Shown: in pieces, positions 61,870 to 64,000 of the stretch
How positions within the stretch are numbered: position 1 is the first letter of the stretch
How the letters are laid out: the number at the start of each line of letters is the position of its first letter
Program-made: the position numbers and the translations under genes
Assembly (NCBI GenBank): GCA_037577475.1
Contig: CM075187.1
Location: 19,002,810 to 19,066,809 of the forward strand
From: Chaunax sp. Z400
Lineage: Eukaryota; Chordata; Actinopteri; Lophiiformes; Chaunacidae
DNA length: 64,000 nt
Direction of reading: 5' to 3'
The notes under the pieces: generated by a model
Databases searched by the model: none
Seen by the model: the letters and a program-made list of their open reading frames with translations, nothing else
What the model was told of the DNA's origin: nothing

Positions 61870-64000
61870 ATGAAGATTACGGTGCTGGGAGCCACTGGGC
61901 AGACTGGACAGTATCTGGTCAACCAGGCGCTGCAGCAGGGTCACACAGTCACTGCCATCGTCAGGAACCCGGGAAAACTCACCGTGCATCATGATAATCT
62001 CAAGGTAATGTCACACTGAGTTAGTTGTTTTGTTGTGTTGCTCGCAGCATATTGAGTTCAAAGTTCAGTCAGTGTGAAGTCACATGATAAATGCTTTATT
62101 TTGTCCAAATGACAGTTCTATGAAGTAAAAGCTTAAGGACTGCATATTTTTCAGAACAGAAGCCACAAAAGTTGTTGTACAGTAGGTTTACCATCTGGGT
62201 GGGAAACTGTACACAACAGTGAAGATAAGAATGTTGGTTGGACTTCACCGCAACTCTGGGAATATGAGCCTGGTTTCATTCTATACGTTTCTTATAGTCA
62301 GAAAATCCCAAGAAAAGGGTGTGTTTGGAATATAAACCACTATTATCAGTGCATGTCTTTTCAATGCTGCCTGTCCCTTTGTCCTTGTCTGTCTTGTTTT
62401 GTCTATGTGTTTCACACATGGTGGATCACACCCTCTTTGACGAGAGATAGGTATTGGTTCCAACTAAAAGGTAGTAGGCTAGTTGTACAAAGAGGGCTGG
62501 TGTAGGTCACACCCACAGAAATAACACTTATCTGCTGCAAGATCATACTGCATATAATTTAAAAATAATGTTTTTTTTTTACCAATTCTGGCATAATCCA
62601 TAAATATTTATGCAGATAGATTTTTTTTAAGAAGAAGTAAAAAAAAATTTTTTTTTTAAATCCCCCAAAAAGTGTCACCTGATATGTTGTTTTACTCAGT
62701 GTCATAGATCTCCATTGTTTTCCAAAAAACTACTAAAAACACTTCAATGCCTGATATTCCTTCAGTGTGATGAACAAATGTTTTTTAGTCCGTCCTGCTG
62801 TTGTAAATAATCATAAGAGCACAAAATGGAGCGAAGCCTGTGAGCTATTTCAGGCAAGATGGCTCGTTATAGGCCTCATCTCCTCAACACACCCTTTCAA
62901 TTTGGCAGATTATTTAAGACGCAACAATTTCCCTTTACCCCCTCCGTCTGCCAATGCTCCGAGCTAAGTGTATTTCTTCCTGTCTTTCAGCATCCACCTG
63001 TAGGCTCCGTTTAAGGGGATACAAGAAGTTTGCTCATCATTCCCTAATACCTCTATGTAAACATATCTGCAGGGAATGATAAAAAATCGGAGCCTAGATG
63101 CCAAACCCAAGCTCTATCTACATTTCAAATTTGTGAGTTGGAAAGAAAGAATTTAAAGACAGACCAACAACAACCAGATTTACTCTTTTCATGAGATTTG
63201 TTGACTCTAACAGATTTATAGAATAGCACCAGTATTATCCTTTAATATAGGGATGCATAATATACTGTACATTAAATGAGACTGATAAATTACCAGCTCT
63301 TGGCTGGTACTTTAGCCAATAAATAGAGCCGATAACACAAAGCCACATTACTTTCAGTGACTTAACAAGCACAGCATCTACACCTGCCACTACAGCATTA
63401 TAGAACACAGAACATAAGACAACAAGACCGACACAGGAAGAAGCCACAGACGAAGGAGACCAGGACGAAGAGTACGAGCACAACGACGAAAGAAACGACA
63501 ACAAAGAACAAGACGACTGTGATGAAGATGACGACTAAGACGATGAAACGGACAAGAAAAATGCTGAAGAAGATGATGATGATAGCGAAGAAGACGACAA
63601 GGAATCATCCGTATTGTGTTAATCATACTGTACCTGTGGAAAATCTTGTTGAAACCATTCATTCTTCATATTATTGCATCAATTATAAATCCTGTCATTT
63701 GAAATCTTTTAATCTAAATCTTTTCAAATAAGTCTATTCAACACTGAATTGGATTGTATGTCATTTCAAATCAGCAAAGGGGTCCCTGGTAATGCATGGC
63801 TCCTGACCCATTTTAGCTCAAGTATATTGGAGGTAGAATTAAAACAAGCTGTATTTATTTCCCTGTCTGCTGCTTTCAGGTGGTGGAGGCTGATATTTTC
63901 TCAGCGGACAGCCTGAAGACTCATTTTAAAGGACAGGATGTGATCATGTCCTGTCTCGGCTTCCCAACCTCCTTCTTCTCCCAGGTGACGGGCTACACCC
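61870..64000 (+). CDS. Biliverdin reductase B / flavin reductase-like NAD(P)-binding protein (partial)
   Basis: Small Rossmann-fold oxidoreductase of the BLVRB/NmrA-like group; mammalian BLVRB reduces flavins and biliverdin IX-beta with NADPH in the cytosol. Exon 1 is 61870-62004 and exon 2 starts at 63880 and runs off the window. Together they give 85 residues: MKITVLGATGQTGQYLV with the dinucleotide motif GATGQTG at residues 7-13. Then come IVRNPGKL, where Arg fits NADP preference, and after the intron VVEADIFS, GQDVIMSCLG and FFSQVTG. ATG 61870 is chosen because the core begins there, as in the family. An in-frame extension back to 61771 has no ATG, and an acceptor-like tatag ends at 61780, so the exon probably starts at 61781 as 5' UTR. 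Related teleost genes are often annotated as flavin reductase (NADPH). The substrate cannot be told from this part. Confidence 0.8.
63404..63622 (+). repeat. GAN-triplet low-complexity tract in reductase intron 1
   Basis: An imperfect run of GAC/GAA/GAT triplets. In one frame it stays open for 44 codons after a TAG at 63401, meets one TAA (63536-63538), then continues 27 codons to TAA 63620. The conceptual product is almost entirely Asp/Glu/Lys/Asn. No splice signals bracket it clearly. Confidence 0.6.

Overview
The window looks like nuclear DNA of a teleost fish, probably a percomorph (inference). It holds intron-containing vertebrate genes with canonical GT-AG splice sites, AT-rich introns, and many decayed copies of short repeats that I recognise as typical of fish genomes. 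No prokaryotic gene, CRISPR array, phage or rRNA was seen.

Layout: (1) 97-5950, plus strand, the last ten recognisable exons of a coiled-coil gene I call ccdc158; its 5' part lies outside the window. (2) 6.6-19.8 kb, a gene-poor spacer of decayed repeats with one unrecognised exon-like segment. (3) 19.8-35.7 kb, plus strand, a complete scarb2/LIMP-2-type gene with promoter-like CpG-rich DNA upstream, twelve obligatory coding exons, one in-frame 48-nt candidate cassette exon and a long 3' UTR. (4) 35.7-44.1 kb, a repeat-dense spacer with a LINE remnant, a tRNA-derived SINE, MITE-like and foldback repeats, and one unrecognised minus-strand ORF. (5) 44105-56133, minus strand, a complete ppef2 gene in sixteen exons (734 codons plus stop), plus a candidate 9-nt microexon. 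(6) 56.7-61.8 kb, a spacer with a LINE tail and a possible promoter and first exon. (7) 61870 to the window end, plus strand, the first two coding exons of a biliverdin reductase B/flavin reductase-like Rossmann protein.

ccdc158, scarb2 and ppef2 are also close neighbours on human 4q21.1 (from memory), so the order supports the calls. The genes have unrelated jobs: a coiled-coil protein of unknown role, a lysosomal membrane receptor, a calcium-regulated phosphatase linked to sensory cells, and a small NAD(P)H oxidoreductase. They look like a conserved neighbourhood, not a pathway.

I found no new multi-gene system. The points most worth checking are in scarb2 (no dileucine signal, two tyrosine motifs and an extra exon in the tail, and Arg at the position of human His171) and at the 5' end of ppef2 (9-nt microexon, a 72-bp AT repeat nine bases from the first splice donor, and flanking repeat copies). 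Exon borders were joined by hand from reading frame and splice signals; repeat borders are approximate and family names come from memory.
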